From JBMTVN01 sp046047235 (lineage in GTDB: Bacteria; Verrucomicrobiota; Verrucomicrobiia; Limisphaerales; JAHDYP01): a stretch of DNA of 30,331 nucleotides. The stretch covers positions 1-30,331 of the forward strand of contig JBJOII010000086.1 in assembly GCA_046047235.1 (NCBI GenBank), read 5' to 3'. Position 1 is the first letter of the stretch; every line of letters starts with the position of its first letter. Under the pieces are notes generated by a model. It was not told the origin of the DNA. It saw only the letters and a program-made list of their open reading frames with translations, and did no database searches. Shown here piece by piece: positions 9,299 through 17,569 of the stretch. The position numbers and the translations under genes are program-made.

Positions 9299-9333
9299 GG
9301 GCCAATCACCGCTGGGGGGAGCGGGATTGGCCC
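9299..9333. terminator. Strong two-part hairpin between convergent genes
   Basis: GGGCCAATC (9299-9307) pairs exactly with GATTGGCCC (9325-9333). Inside, CCGCT (9309-9313) pairs with AGCGG (9320-9324) around a loop of six G, with a single unpaired A. It gives 14 base pairs and lies between the end of the serine-hydrolase pseudogene and the end of the carbonic anhydrase gene. No U-tract follows on either strand, so rho-independent termination is likely rather than certain. Confidence 0.65.
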
Positions 9334-9378
9334 GGGTGGATTTGCGACCAGGCGGTCGCGCCACTTGTAGAACTTGGG

Positions 9379-10038
9379 TTAGCCGATGGAGCCCATGTCA
9401 CCGGGGTAGCTTACTTCTTCGAGTTTTCCGGTATCGACGTCATAGATGAAGCCGCGGACCGTGACGGCGTCATCGCCGGTGGTGGGGATCCAGGGGTGGT
9501 TGAGGATGGTGGAGATACCGCGGCGGACATCCCACTGGAGTCTTTGAATGTTCTTCTCGTCCCTTGGGGAGTCGAGAGGCTCGATCGCGCCGCGGAAGGC
9601 GTGGAAGGCGGTGGGGGAGGAGGATGCGGTTCCGAGGCTTTTGAAGGGGCGGTTGGTGGCTTGGCCGAGCAGTTTCTCGGCGGCGGGATCCCCTTCGAGA
9701 CCGGCTTTGAGCAGGTCATCTGTGAAGGCGAGCATACCGCAGCGGGTGTGATGGATGAGGATGATCTCGTTCGTGTTCAGCAGGTGATGGGAGATGATGA
9801 GGCAGCGGATGGCGTCTTCAGTGACCACGCCCCCGGCGTTGCGGATAATGTGGGCTTCACCGGTTTGGAGGCCGAGGAGGTCCTCGACATCAAGGCGGGC
9901 GTCCATGCAGGCCACGACGGCGACGCGGCGTGAGGGTTGGATGGGTTGTTTGCCGGGGTGGGTGGGTTGGTGGACTGCTTGACCGTTGGCGTAGAGCTGG
10001 TTGTTTTTCAGGAACTGGTCGGTGTGAGAGTCTGACAT
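9379..10038 (-). CDS. Beta-class carbonic anhydrase
   Basis: A 219-residue cytoplasmic zinc enzyme that interconverts CO2 and bicarbonate. All family landmarks are present: zinc ligands Cys44 (ACMDARLD), His97 and Cys100 (HHTRCG), and the Asp46-Arg48 dyad that controls access to the metal. RNAGG (66-70) follows as expected. The first 35 residues form an extended N-terminal arm usual for the family. The type resembles the smaller bacterial beta-CAs that have long loops between the HHTRCG motif and the C-terminal helix (here about residues 115-165). The ATG at 10038 is the natural start; upstream, TTGCCA and TATTCC with 16-bp spacing make a weak possible promoter. It is transcribed alone, converging on the serine-hydrolase pseudogene with a hairpin between. 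It would supply bicarbonate, for example to acetyl-CoA carboxylase. Confidence 0.93.
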   Translation of the reverse strand: MSDSHTDQFLKNNQLYANGQAVHQPTHPGKQPIQPSRRVAVVACMDARLDVEDLLGLQTGEAHIIRNAGGVVTEDAIRCLIISHHLLNTNEIILIHHTRCGMLAFTDDLLKAGLEGDPAAEKLLGQATNRPFKSLGTASSSPTAFHAFRGAIEPLDSPRDEKNIQRLQWDVRRGISTILNHPWIPTTGDDAVTVRGFIYDVDTGKLEEVSYPGDMGSIG

Positions 10039-10349
10039 ATTCAGGGTCTTCTTTGAGTGGGTTTAATATTCGTTCGTGGAGAGGAATAGCACGGATTGGG
10101 GTTATGGCAAGGCAAACATGAGTATTAGGTGTAAGATGATCGTGTATGGGATGTGAGGATAGCGGGATGTGTTGGTATGGAGGGGGTTAGGGATAGATTG
10201 TCTGTCCCTTAGTTGGGATTGGGGTTGACGTTGGGCTGGTGCGGCATGATGTGTATACGTATCAGAGATTACCTTGTGATCTTTAGGTGGGCATTGAGAG
10301 TGCCGATTGCGGGGAAGGCTTCTGTTGGTTGACAGAGGGAACCGAGCTC
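10039..10349. other. Divergent intergenic region (311 bp) with two small dyads
   Basis: No gene is seen here. It must hold the promoters of the carbonic anhydrase gene (leftward) and the sensor gene (rightward). Two symmetric elements are visible: an imperfect hairpin, AGGGATAGA (10189-10197), loop TTG, TCTGTCCCT (10201-10209), with one G-U pair; and the dyad listed separately at 10247-10264. The region is less G-rich and more A+T-rich than its surroundings. Confidence 0.5.
10247..10264. promoter_or_regulatory. Possible operator dyad upstream of the PAS sensor gene
   Basis: TGAT-N2-GTATAC-N2-ATCA is an 18-bp dyad with a central GTATAC palindrome and symmetric TGAT/ATCA ends, 86 bp before the sensor start. 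A TTGACG lies at 10225-10230, just upstream. This layout would fit a regulator site, but a single copy cannot establish that. Confidence 0.25.
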
Positions 10350-12201
10350 ATGTCCGGGATGGAATATCGAAAGCAGCGATTTTTTCACGGGGCCGTTTTT
10401 TATTCCGCCGTGGTGGTGGTGGCGGTGTGTTGGGGGGGGGTATCGGTTATATCAGGCGCAACGTGAGGTGAGGGAGGCGGTGGTGAGGGAGACTGGGCAC
10501 CACCTGCTGACGGAGCTGGATCGGGCGCGGTTGGATTTTGAGCGGGGGTTGCGGGGGTATCGGCAGGACGTGCTTTTTTACGCCAGTTTACCGGAGGTGA
10601 TGGGATTGGGGCGGGCTTTGGAGCATGGGGGTGTGGATCCGGTGAAGGTTCATACCGTGGAGGAGTGGAAGGAGGAGGTGCGGTCGGTATTTGCGAATGC
10701 GCTGAAGTCCCGTCCTGGGCTGGTGCAGTTGCGAGTGATTGGGCGTGCTGGTGGGGGGCGCGAGGTGGTTCGGGTGGATCGGGATTCGCAGACGAGGGAG
10801 ATTGTGGTGATATCGGATGTGGATCTTCAGGTGAAGGGGGATAGGTATTATGTGGAGCGGGGTTTTGAGCTGGGTTTGGGCGAGGTTTATTTGTCGCCGA
10901 TTGATCTGAATCAGGAGCATGGGGAGATAGAGGAGCCGCATTTACCGGTGGCCAGGGCGGTGACACCGCTTGTGACGGAGGCGGGTGAGACCTGGGGGGT
11001 GGTGGTATTGAACGTGGACGCGGGTGGGGTGCTGGCTGATTTGTCGTATCGGGTTGATCCCACGCTGCAGTTTTACCTGACGAACCCCGATGGGGAGTAT
11101 TTGGTGCATCCGGATCCCGGGCGTGGATTTGCGCATGAGTTTTCGGACGATGCGCTGACATGGGATCGTGAGTTTGAGGTTGTGGCGGGTAGTTTTGTAT
11201 CGGCTGAGGTTTTGGCCGAGTCGGGCATGACTGCGGTGGCGGCGTCCGGGGATGGTGCAGTTCTGTGGGTGGTTCGGCGGGAGGTGGGAATGTCAGTCGG
11301 TGGAGGTGGCGAGCGTGTGGTGTTGCGGGCGGGGGTGGAGGAGCGGCGGGTTCGGGAGGCAGCGATGGTGCGGGTGCGTCCGTTGATTTACGAGCGGATG
11401 GGGGAGGCGGGGGTGATGATTTTGATTTTGATATTGCTGCGGGTGCGGTGGGATCGGATTCAGCATAACCGGCTGGAGGTATTGATTGCTCAGGCTCCGT
11501 TGGGGGTAGCTATGTTTGATGTACGGATGAGGTATTTGGCGGCGAGTCAGCGTTGGTTGGAGGATCAGGGGTTGGAGGGGGTGGCAGTGGTGGGCAGGTC
11601 GTTTTACGAGCTGAGTCCGAGGGTTCCCGAGGTGTGGAGGGAGGCGCATCGGGAGGCGTTGATGGGGCGGGTGGTGCGGAGGGTAGCGGATGGGGTGCGT
11701 GCGGTGGGTGGTGGGGAGCGATTTTTGGATTGGGAGGTGAGGCCGTGGCGGCGGGCGTCCGGGGCTATTGGGGGGGTGATTATGCATGTTCAGGACGTGA
11801 CGTTGCAGCATCGGGCGGAGGAGCAATTGAGGGCCTTGAACCGGGAATTGGATGATCGGGTGCATCGGCGGACGGAGGAGTTATCGGAGGCGAACAAGGT
11901 TTTGGTGCGGGCGAATGAGGAGATTCGGGATCGTGAGCTGGAGCGGGAGCAGTTGATTGGGAAGCTGCGGCAGTCACTGGCGGAGGTTCAGCTGTTGAGC
12001 GGGTTATTGCCGATGTGTGCCTGGTGCAAGAACGTGCGAGATGACAGTGGTTATTGGCAGAAGGTGGAGTCGTATTTGACGGAGAAGAACCTGGTGACCT
12101 TTACGCACAGCATGTGTCCGGACTGCATGGAGAAGCATTTTCCGCAGGATGCGGAGGATGAGGGTAATGAGGGGCCGCCGAGCTTGTCTGCTGGGGGTTG
12201 A
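10350..12201 (+). pseudogene. Membrane PAS sensor with C-terminal Cys module, frameshifted at a G9 tract
   Basis: With one G fewer at 10432-10440 the frame runs from the ATG at 10350 to 12201, giving about 616 residues. Layout in that reading: a membrane helix at about 14-32 (FFHGAVFYSAVVVVAVCWGG), an extracytoplasmic sensor region (about 35-335, probably Cache-like), a short hydrophobic segment VMILILILL, one PAS domain (about 373-490, IAQAPLGVAMFD to VIMHVQDVTLQHRAEEQL), a coiled coil, and a C-terminal module, LSGLLPMCAWCKNVRDD, with a later CPDC. That module is often fused to PAS or receiver domains and has two CxxC pairs suited to zinc. No kinase, cyclase or methyl-accepting domain follows, so its output is unclear. 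As sequenced, nine G divert translation to a TGA after YSAVVVVAVCWGG and 9 further residues. A truncated protein lacking the first helix could start at 10468. Slippage, true mutation or a sequencing error would all explain it. Confidence 0.72.
10432..10440 (+). repeat. G9 homopolymer inside the sensor gene
   Basis: Nine consecutive G follow TGTGTT. Eight would keep CWGGYRLYQAQREVREAV in one frame; nine give CWGGVSVISGAT and a stop. The tract lies just after the first membrane helix, where slipped-strand changes would switch the full sensor on or off. Confidence 0.75.
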
Positions 12202-12208
12202 TGTGGGG

Positions 12209-12226
12209 AGGAAGAACGTTCTTCCT
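12209..12226. repeat. 18-bp perfect palindrome between sensor and esterase genes
   Basis: AGGAAGAAC (12209-12217) is followed directly by GTTCTTCCT (12218-12226). It lies 7 bp after the sensor stop codon and 30 bp before the next start. No T-run follows. It could act as an mRNA 3' hairpin or a binding site for a dimeric regulator. Confidence 0.7.
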
Positions 12227-12255
12227 GTGCAAGTGGGATTGGGGGAGGGTCAGGC

Positions 12256-14031
12256 ATGTTCTGGTTACGAGGTATTGCGTTGGTGTGTTTGCTTGGGTGG
12301 TTGCGGGTGGAGGCTGATACCGTTGGGAGGTGGTCGAGAGTGAGCCATCATTTGGAGGGTTGGGAAGTGAGGGTGGATGAGCGTTTGTTGTCGGGTGAGC
12401 ATAAGGAATTGGGGGTGCGGGCGCTGCGTTTTCTGGAATCCAAGCTGGCGGACATTGTGGTTGTGGTTCCGTCGGAACCTCTGGCGAGGCTGCGGGAGGT
12501 CGTGATTGTGATGGATGTGGAGTGTGGTGGGTTGAGGTCGATGCAGTATCATCCGAGTGCGGAGTGGTTGCGGGGGAATGGGTATGCGGAGGAGTTGGCG
12601 CGGTGTGTTCATATTCCGATTGCGGCGCAACTTCCGACGCGTCGGAACATCAACGAGCAGCCGTGGGTGATTTTGCATGAGCTGGCGCATGCGTATCACG
12701 ATCAGGTCTTGGGTTTTGAGGAGGCGCGGGTTTTGGAGGCGTATGAGGCTTACCGGCGGACTGGTCGGGGGGATGCGACATTGTTATATGATGGTCGTCG
12801 GGTGCGGCATTATGCGTTGACCGACCAGAAGGAATTTTTTGCGGAGATGACCGAGGCGTATTTCGGGGTGGATGATTTCTTTCCGTTCAACCGGGCGGAG
12901 TTAATGACATCGGAGCCGGAGATTTATGGGTTGATGCGGGAGATTTGGGAGGGGGTGGTGGGGGACAGCGGGGTGCGGGTTGGAGAGGGGGTTTTGCGGG
13001 TGGAGTCTCCGGCGGACTACCAGGTATTCCAGAGGCGGGATTGGGAGGGGGGTGTGGTTTGGGTACGGGGGCGGGTGGAGGGGGAGGTTGACGGGGTTAT
13101 GATCACCCTAGGTAGTCGGCATTACAGTTTGGTTCCTGCGGGGGATGGGCGGTTTGAGTTGGGGATCACCGTGGAGGCTGGAGGGTGGTATGCGTGTGGG
13201 GTTCGGGCGGAGCGCGGTGGGTGGGTGATTGGGGAGCTGGTGGTTCCGCATGTGGGTGTGGGTGAGGTGTTTGTGGTTGCGGGGCAATCGAACTCGGCGA
13301 ATCACGGGGAGGAACGTTTGCGGGTACGGACGGGGAGAGTTTCGGCCTTTGATGGGGAGCATTGGCGGATGGCGGATGATCCACAGCCGGGTGCCAGCGG
13401 GGTTGGGGGGAGTTTTCTTCCGGTCTTTGGGGATCGATTGGTGGAGGAGTTGGGGGTGCCGGTTGGGCTGGTATCCTGTGGCATTGGTGCGACGAGTGTG
13501 CGGGAATGGCTTCCTCGTGGTTGGGTCTTTCCCAACCCGCCGACTTTGACGGGGCGGGTGAGGCGATTGGAGAGTGGCGAGTGGGCTAGTGACGGTGCTG
13601 CATTTGAGGGGTTGATGCGTCGGATGGAGTTGTTGGGGGTGTTTGGGTGTCGGGCGGTGCTTTGGCATCAGGGTGAATCGGATGCGAATCAGGCTGATCC
13701 GGCGCGGACTTTGGCGGGGGATCTTTACCGGCGTTATTTGGGAGACTTGATTGGGGAGTCGCGCCGGTTGACCGGGTGGCAGGTGCCCTGGTTTGTGGCG
13801 CAGGCTAGCTATCATGTTCCGGGGGATGAGGGTTCGCCGGAGATTCGTGCGGCGCAGGCTGCTTTATGGCGGGAGGGTGTTGCCCTGGGTGGGCCGGACA
13901 CCGACCAGCTTCAGGGTGCTTTTCGCGAGGCGGCGGGGGAGGGGGTTCATTTTAGTGGGGTTGGTCAACGGGAGCATGGGCGGATGTGGGCTGAGAAAGT
14001 GCTAGGATGGTTGGAGAGCCAGGCTCACTGA
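12256..14031 (+). CDS. Secreted fusion: HExxH metallopeptidase-like domain plus SGNH sialate-O-acetylesterase-like domain
   Basis: A 591-residue exported protein with two enzyme-like halves. After a signal peptide (about 1-20, FWLRGIALVCLLGWL), the N-terminal half has a zinc-peptidase motif, His141-Glu142-Leu-Ala-His145 (ILHELAHAYHDQ), and a downstream acidic motif, KEFFAEMTEAYFG, with Glu193 or Glu197 as third zinc ligand, as in gluzincins. From about 335 the C-terminal half matches carbohydrate esterases of the sialate O-acetylesterase type: block I VVAGQSNSAN (Ser345), GIGATSVREW, LWHQGESDAN (His471 to Glu474) and VHFSGVGQ (His565). A linker with beta-rich character (about 230-330) joins them. 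A GGGAGGG Shine-Dalgarno precedes the ATG by about 8 bp. The likely role is removal of acetyl groups from glycans or glycoproteins while cleaving protein; both halves keep their catalytic residues. It precedes the DUF1080-GH32 gene by 81 bp on the same strand. Confidence 0.82.
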   Translation: MFWLRGIALVCLLGWLRVEADTVGRWSRVSHHLEGWEVRVDERLLSGEHKELGVRALRFLESKLADIVVVVPSEPLARLREVVIVMDVECGGLRSMQYHPSAEWLRGNGYAEELARCVHIPIAAQLPTRRNINEQPWVILHELAHAYHDQVLGFEEARVLEAYEAYRRTGRGDATLLYDGRRVRHYALTDQKEFFAEMTEAYFGVDDFFPFNRAELMTSEPEIYGLMREIWEGVVGDSGVRVGEGVLRVESPADYQVFQRRDWEGGVVWVRGRVEGEVDGVMITLGSRHYSLVPAGDGRFELGITVEAGGWYACGVRAERGGWVIGELVVPHVGVGEVFVVAGQSNSANHGEERLRVRTGRVSAFDGEHWRMADDPQPGASGVGGSFLPVFGDRLVEELGVPVGLVSCGIGATSVREWLPRGWVFPNPPTLTGRVRRLESGEWASDGAAFEGLMRRMELLGVFGCRAVLWHQGESDANQADPARTLAGDLYRRYLGDLIGESRRLTGWQVPWFVAQASYHVPGDEGSPEIRAAQAALWREGVALGGPDTDQLQGAFREAAGEGVHFSGVGQREHGRMWAEKVLGWLESQAH

Positions 14032-14112
14032 GGCGGGGTTCTGGTTGGGGCGGATAAGGAGGTGGTGCTTTGCGGTGGCTGGGGTAGGATGGGGGCGAAC
14101 TGATCCCTGAAC

Positions 14113-17058
14113 ATGAAACGCGAGCGTGTCCCTTTGTATTTTGCTTTGTTGGCATTGTGTTGGTTTGGTCTGGTGGCCTGGGGGGATGATGGGGGTTTTG
14201 AGCCGATTTTTGATGGGCGGAGTTTGGAGGGTTGGGGTGCGGCGGACATGAGTTACTGGACTGTGGAGGAGGGGGCGATTACGGCGCGGATTACGGACGA
14301 GCATCAGTTGAAGGAGAACCTGTATTTGATTTGGCAGGGGGGAGACTTGGCGGATTTTGAGTTGAAGTTGAGGCATCGGGTTTTTGGGAGTGAGGGGATC
14401 AACTGTGGTTTTCAGTTTCGGAGTCGGGAGATGGAGAACCATGATGTGGCGGGGTATCAGGTGGACAACAACCTGAACACGGACTGGTTGGTGCGGTTGT
14501 ATGACGAGCATGGTCGGCACACCTTGGCGTGGCGGGGTGAGAGGTCCGTATTTAACGAGCGCGGGGAGGTGGTGAAGGGGGAGATTGGAGAGGCGAAGGG
14601 GGACGCCTGGTTTCGGCTGGAGGAGTGGCATGAGTATCATTTGGTGTGTGTAGGGACGAGGCTGACGTTATTTGTGGATGGTCGGTTGGTGGCTGAGGTG
14701 GAGGATGGGGATCCGGGGCAGCAGGATTTTGCGGGGATACTGGCGTTACAATTACACACCGGGCCGCCGACTGTGGCGCAGTTCAAGGACATCCGGTTGA
14801 AGGTGTTGAAGGAGGCGCCGGTGCGGGAGGCATCCGGCGTGGAGTCCGGGGGTGTATTACGGGACAAGACATTAGTGGCGTGGGTATCGCCGGCGAATTT
14901 GGAGCAGCGTGGGGGGAGTGTGCTGACGTTGGATGACGGGCAGGAGAATTTTGACGGGTTGGTATTTGGCGAATTGGCTAAGGGTCGATGGATGGCGGGG
15001 AGTGAGTTTTATCGTCGGACGTGGCGGGAGCAGGAGGCGTGGCCGAGGGAGACGGTGTTGGGCGGGGAGTTGGTGCAGGTGGCGGCGGTGTATGTGGGGG
15101 ATCGGGTATCCCTTTATCGGAATGCGGAGTTAATGGCTGAGTATACCATGCCGGGTGCGCCGCGGAGTTTTGGTCCGGCGGCGGCGGTTTTGTTTGGGCG
15201 TCGGCATTTGGAGGCGGGTGATCCGCAGAATGCTTTTGTGGGGAGGATTCGGGATGCACGGATTTACGGGCGGGGTTTATTGGCTGGCGAGCTGGGGGAG
15301 TTAAGGGCGGGTGAGTTGGGTGGTTTGGAGCCTTGGGCGTGGTGGGATTTTGCGGGTGAGGGTTTGAGGGAGAGGACGGGGCGGTTTCGGGAGATTCAGT
15401 TGGTGGGGGATGTGCGGATTGTGGATGGGTGTTTGGAGCTGGGTGGTGATGGGGCGACCGTGATTACGACCTGTTCGGGGGGTGAGGGAGGGGCTCAGGT
15501 GGAGGTGCCGCGGCAGTGGTCGGCGAGTGGTGTGGTGCCGGGGGAGGTGGTGCAGTCGGCGAGGTTATTACGGGAGCGTTTTTTGGAGGATCCGTATCGG
15601 CCCGGGTATCATTTTTGTGTGCCGGAGGACATGGGGATGCCGGGGGATCCGAACGGGGCATTTTTTGCGAATGGCCGGTATCATCTGATGTATTTGTATA
15701 ACCGCACGGGGTCGGGTTTTTGTTGGGGCCATATTTCCAGCGCGGATTTACTGCATTGGCGGCATCATCCGGATGCGATTGGGCCTGGGGATGGGGATGA
15801 GGGGTGTTTCAGTGGCGGGGCGTTTGTGGATGAGGATGGGGCGGCGTATTTGTCGTATTGGATGTTGTGGGGGGCGAGGGGGATTGGGTTGGCGCGGAGC
15901 GAGGGGCCTGACTATGCGGACTGGACCAAGCTGGAAAGCAATCCGGTAGTGGCGTCGACCGAGTGGGGGGTGACGGAGGTTGTGGGGCAGGGAGGGAGGT
16001 CCTTTCATTATGGTTCGGCGGATCCCTCGAACATTTGGAAAGAGGGAGGGGTGTATTACATGCTGACGGGGAATTTGTTGGTATTGAACAAGTATGGTCG
16101 CGGGGAGGATGCGTTGTTGGAGGATCAGGGTGACCGGTTGTATTTGATGGCCTCGGAGGATTTACGGGAGTGGGAATATCGCGGGGTGTTTTACGAGCGG
16201 AACCCGGAGTGGACCGACCGGAGTGAGGACAACATGTGTCCGAGTTTTCTGCCTTTGCCATCTGGTCCGGAGGGTGGTGAAGCGAGTGGGAAGCATTTGC
16301 TGTTATTCATCAGTCACAACAAGGGTTGTCAGTATTATGTGGGGGAGTATCGCGGGGAGAGGTTTTATCCGGAGCGGCATGGTCGGATGACGTGGGTGGA
16401 CAATACTTATTTTGCATCTGAGGCGCTGGTGGATGATCGGGGTCGGCAGATTATGTGGGCGTGGTTGCTGGACAATCCGGAGGGGGAGAAGGAGCGGGGG
16501 TGGTCGGGGGTGTATGGTTTGCCGCGGTCGTTATGGTTGGGGGCGGACGGCACTTTGCGGATGAGGCCGGTGGAGGAGTTGGAGCGGTTGCGGGTTGGGG
16601 TGCAGGAGTGGGTTGGTGGGGGGCTGGAGGATGGGGAGGTGCGATGGTTGGAAGGGGTGCGGGGTGAATCCTGTGAGGTGGAGGTGCGGGGGGATATTGG
16701 GCGGGCGCGGCGGGTGGGGGTGAAGGTGCGGGTGAGTGCTGGCGGGGAGGAGGAGACATTGGTGTATTATGATGCCGAGGGTGGCCAGCTGGTGATGGAT
16801 ACGACGCGTAGCGGTGGGGATGGGCGGAGGGTGGTAGAGCGGGCGCCCTTTGAGTTGGCGGAGGGCGAGCCTTTGCAGTTGCGGGTTTTCGTCGACAAGT
16901 CGGTGGTGGAGGTGTTTGCGAACGACCGGCAGGCGATTGGGCGGCGGGTGTATCCGACGCGTTCTGACAGTGTGGGGGTGGGGGTATTTGCTGAGGGTGG
17001 CAGGACTGGGGACGGGCGTGTGACGGCGTGGGAGATGGTGCCATCGAACCCGTATTGA
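14113..17058 (+). CDS. Three-domain secreted enzyme: DUF1080, LamG-like, GH32-like
   Basis: A 981-residue exported protein. After a signal peptide (1-24), residues about 29-232 are DUF1080 (FEPIFDGRSLEGWG, GFQFRSREMEN, LQLHTGPPTVAQFKDIRLK), the 3-keto-disaccharide hydrolase/concanavalin-like family. A second lectin-like region (about 250-455) resembles LamG (FVGRIRDARIYGRGLLAGEL). From about 490 the protein is GH32-like: nucleophile Asp512 in GDPNGAFF, GCFSGGAFVDEDG, the stabilising Asp637 in SADPSNIW, and a beta-sandwich end (VFVDKSVVEVFANDR) typical of GH32 C-terminal modules. In the acid/base box the usual E-C-P reads Met708-Cys-Pro in EDNMCPSF, with Glu705 three residues before. Hydrolysis of fructans or related sugars is likely, but activity depends on how this box is used. 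No Shine-Dalgarno is next to the ATG; an AAGGAGG lies about 50 bp upstream. Confidence 0.83.
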   Translation: MKRERVPLYFALLALCWFGLVAWGDDGGFEPIFDGRSLEGWGAADMSYWTVEEGAITARITDEHQLKENLYLIWQGGDLADFELKLRHRVFGSEGINCGFQFRSREMENHDVAGYQVDNNLNTDWLVRLYDEHGRHTLAWRGERSVFNERGEVVKGEIGEAKGDAWFRLEEWHEYHLVCVGTRLTLFVDGRLVAEVEDGDPGQQDFAGILALQLHTGPPTVAQFKDIRLKVLKEAPVREASGVESGGVLRDKTLVAWVSPANLEQRGGSVLTLDDGQENFDGLVFGELAKGRWMAGSEFYRRTWREQEAWPRETVLGGELVQVAAVYVGDRVSLYRNAELMAEYTMPGAPRSFGPAAAVLFGRRHLEAGDPQNAFVGRIRDARIYGRGLLAGELGELRAGELGGLEPWAWWDFAGEGLRERTGRFREIQLVGDVRIVDGCLELGGDGATVITTCSGGEGGAQVEVPRQWSASGVVPGEVVQSARLLRERFLEDPYRPGYHFCVPEDMGMPGDPNGAFFANGRYHLMYLYNRTGSGFCWGHISSADLLHWRHHPDAIGPGDGDEGCFSGGAFVDEDGAAYLSYWMLWGARGIGLARSEGPDYADWTKLESNPVVASTEWGVTEVVGQGGRSFHYGSADPSNIWKEGGVYYMLTGNLLVLNKYGRGEDALLEDQGDRLYLMASEDLREWEYRGVFYERNPEWTDRSEDNMCPSFLPLPSGPEGGEASGKHLLLFISHNKGCQYYVGEYRGERFYPERHGRMTWVDNTYFASEALVDDRGRQIMWAWLLDNPEGEKERGWSGVYGLPRSLWLGADGTLRMRPVEELERLRVGVQEWVGGGLEDGEVRWLEGVRGESCEVEVRGDIGRARRVGVKVRVSAGGEEETLVYYDAEGGQLVMDTTRSGGDGRRVVERAPFELAEGEPLQLRVFVDKSVVEVFANDRQAIGRRVYPTRSDSVGVGVFAEGGRTGDGRVTAWEMVPSNPY

Positions 17059-17069
17059 TTGGGGGACGT

Positions 17070-17489
17070 GTGAGTGGCGAGCTGGCGTCGGGTTTTGCGG
17101 GGGAGCGGATGGTGCGGGTGTCTGCGGGTGGGCTTGCGGCTGTGGTGCGGGCGCATCCATTGATGCGGGGTTTGGCGGTGGTGTCTGCGGGTTTTTTTCC
17201 GCAGGCTTTGGTGATTGCACCGGAGTCGGCGGTGGCGATAGCGGGGTCGGTTGTGGGGGTTGGGGATGCTTATGGTGCGGCGAGGGCGTCTGCGCGGACG
17301 GGGATCGGGCTGATTCGGGAGGCGTATGGGGCGGGTTGGTTGAGGCTGGCGTCGCGGGAGTTGCCTTGGTTGGACCGCAGGGAGCGGGTTTTGGATGGGT
17401 TGCCGGAGCGGGAGGCGGATTTTATTGCGGAGATGCTGGGTGAGGTAGACACGAGCCGGTTTGTGGCGGGGGACTATGAGCAGGGGTAG
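17070..17489 (+). CDS. Small protein of unknown function
   Basis: A 139-residue frame from a GTG at 17070, 11 bp after the stop of the GH32-like gene, with GGGGG a few bases before it; an ATG at 17109 is the alternative start. I do not recognise a family. It has no signal peptide, CxxC pair or catalytic-looking motif; the middle is rich in Ala, Gly and Val (VAIAGSVVGVGDAYGAARASARTG) and the C-terminus is acidic and helical (EREADFIAEMLGEVDTSRF). Third positions are dominated by G and T as in its + strand neighbours, no gene opposes it, and it fills the gap before the convergent PanB-like gene, which supports it being real. It is probably in the same transcript as the two upstream genes. Chance frames are common on this G-rich strand, so confidence is moderate. 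Confidence 0.55.
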   Translation: MSGELASGFAGERMVRVSAGGLAAVVRAHPLMRGLAVVSAGFFPQALVIAPESAVAIAGSVVGVGDAYGAARASARTGIGLIREAYGAGWLRLASRELPWLDRRERVLDGLPEREADFIAEMLGEVDTSRFVAGDYEQG

Positions 17490-17569
17490 CGCGGCTGATG
17501 GAGTGAACTGGGGGACCCCGAGATGGGGGGGGGATGAATGGGTTCGTGCCGGGGCAGCTGTGAGGGAGG

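Noticed and set aside
14055..14103. A perfect AAGGAGG with a tiny GTG frame before the GH32-like gene, as a leader peptide
   Set aside because: The peptide would be about a dozen residues with poor spacing and no regulatory sequence around it; too weak to annotate.
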